A stretch of DNA of 64,000 nt. It comes from Phycisphaeraceae bacterium (GTDB taxonomy: Bacteria > Planctomycetota > Phycisphaerae > Phycisphaerales > UBA1924). Under the pieces are notes generated by a model. It saw nothing but the letters and a program-made list of their open reading frames with translations, ran no database searches and was not told the DNA's origin. The position numbers were made by a program, and so were the translations under genes. Below are positions 63,461 to 64,000 of this stretch, piece after piece. Every line of letters begins with the position of its first letter. Positions within the stretch are counted from its first letter, which is position 1. The stretch is from NCBI GenBank assembly GCA_019636555.1, contig JAHBXH010000001.1:1178001-1242000 (forward strand), given 5' to 3'.

Positions 63461-64000
63461 GTGATCGACACGCATTGTCATCTCACGTTCCCGGATTTTC
63501 GCGGGCGGATTCCGAGCGTGCTCGCGAAAGCGGCGGAGCACGGCGTGACCGGCTGCATCACGATTTCGACGACGACCCATGACTGCCTGCAGGCGCTCGA
63601 GATCGCGGAGGCTTTCCCGAATGTCTGGTGCTCTTCGGGAGTCCATCCGCTGTACAGTGACAAGGGGCCGCACGAATGGGAGAACCTGAAGCGTGTGGCA
63701 TCCTCGCCGCGATGCGTCGCGTGGGGGGAGCTCGGACTCGACAATCACTACGACAGGCCCGTGCGCAGCCTGCAGCGCGAGGTGCTGGAGGCGCAGCTCG
63801 CGCACCTTTCGAAGTGGAAGAGGGATGGGCTCGACAAGCCGATCGTGCTGCATTGCCGCGAGGCGTTTGATGATCTCATTCCGATCTTGAAGCGCGCGGC
63901 GTTCGACCCCGGGAAGTTCGTTTTCCACTGCTTTACCGGGGGGGCGCGCGAGATGCGTGCTCTTCTCGACTTTGGCGCGATGGTATCGATCACAGGCGTC
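63461..64000 (+). CDS. tatD: TatD-family metal-dependent DNase (3' truncated)
   Basis: The first 180 codons are in the window. Amidohydrolase-type motifs of TatD: IDTHCHLTFPDF (metal HxH), SSGVHPLYSD, GELGLDNHYDRP (Glu ligand), PIVLHCREAFDDLI (His) and FHCFTGG (His). The family are 3'-5' DNases linked to DNA quality control. The family N-terminus is reached at once from GTG 63461, and the leaderless -10 supports it. The C-terminal third is beyond the window. Confidence 0.95.
   Translation, partial: MIDTHCHLTFPDFRGRIPSVLAKAAEHGVTGCITISTTTHDCLQALEIAEAFPNVWCSSGVHPLYSDKGPHEWENLKRVASSPRCVAWGELGLDNHYDRPVRSLQREVLEAQLAHLSKWKRDGLDKPIVLHCREAFDDLIPILKRAAFDPGKFVFHCFTGGAREMRALLDFGAMVSITGV

Noticed and set aside
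61730..63928. A 732-residue minus-strand frame spanning the pilW-like and nnrD regions
   Set aside because: It lies out of frame with nnrD, which has clear motifs; composition is Arg-rich shadow type.

Overview
The window is GC-rich bacterial chromosome, most likely from a planctomycete of the Phycisphaerae type. The grounds are indirect: a protein of the planctomycete/verrucomicrobial TIGR04138 (Minf_1886) family, a eukaryote-like GT3 glycogen synthase, FG-GAP/UnbV and kelch plus dockerin-like secreted proteins, a very large PilX-like pilus protein, and a split ResB/CcsA cytochrome c maturation system. There are 53 protein genes, two of them cut by the window ends and one frameshifted. I saw no rRNA, tRNA, CRISPR array, transposase or prophage.

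Layout. (1) 1-4739: the end of an A2-type caa3 cytochrome c oxidase operon (coxB tail, coxA, coxC, subunit IV, an unknown membrane-anchored protein). (2) 4764-8177: an MlaE-like permease, an OmpA-like lipoprotein and an amidohydrolase. (3) 8279-13981: resB and ccsA, which mature the c-type haem proteins the oxidase needs, then a 3-methyladenine glycosylase and the TIGR04138 protein. (4) 14027-20396: AI-2E-type permease, queF, a TPR lipoprotein co-transcribed with nfo, a frameshifted FG-GAP/UnbV gene and an SDR. (5) 20513-27494: a kelch/dockerin-like secreted protein of lower GC, an M28 peptidase, glutamate dehydrogenase and three poorly known genes, two of them membrane proteins. (6) 27833-38582: rpsA, a secreted unknown, gyrA, a PilT-like ATPase, two STAS proteins, a lone MacB/LolD-type ATPase and an HNH nuclease. 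(7) 38791-52035: pterin dehydratase, GluQ-type synthetase, DUF192, an RsbU-like phosphatase, purH, a PQQ-propeller lipoprotein, ribE, ruvC, an NtrC-type regulator, a quinone reductase and a long purL. (8) 52113-64000: GT3 glycogen synthase, rnhA, an SGNH-like protein, a type IV pilus block (pilT, pilC, pilV-like, giant PilX-like, pilW-like), nnrD and the start of tatD.

The most striking signal is not a gene. At least 13 transcription-unit heads have a TANNNT box ending only 6-8 bases before the start codon, usually with no clear Shine-Dalgarno site. This is the geometry of leaderless transcription. It decides several start codons here (mlaE, AI-2E, gluQ, purL, tatD, nfo). Genes inside operons instead use Shine-Dalgarno sites or overlapping ATGA/GTGA/TTGA stop-starts. 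Other points of interest are the split of PilT/STAS/RsbU parts suggesting partner switching near pilus genes, in-frame low-complexity inserts shared by purL and a small gene, and GyrA residues that differ from the usual quinolone-contact Ser/Asp.
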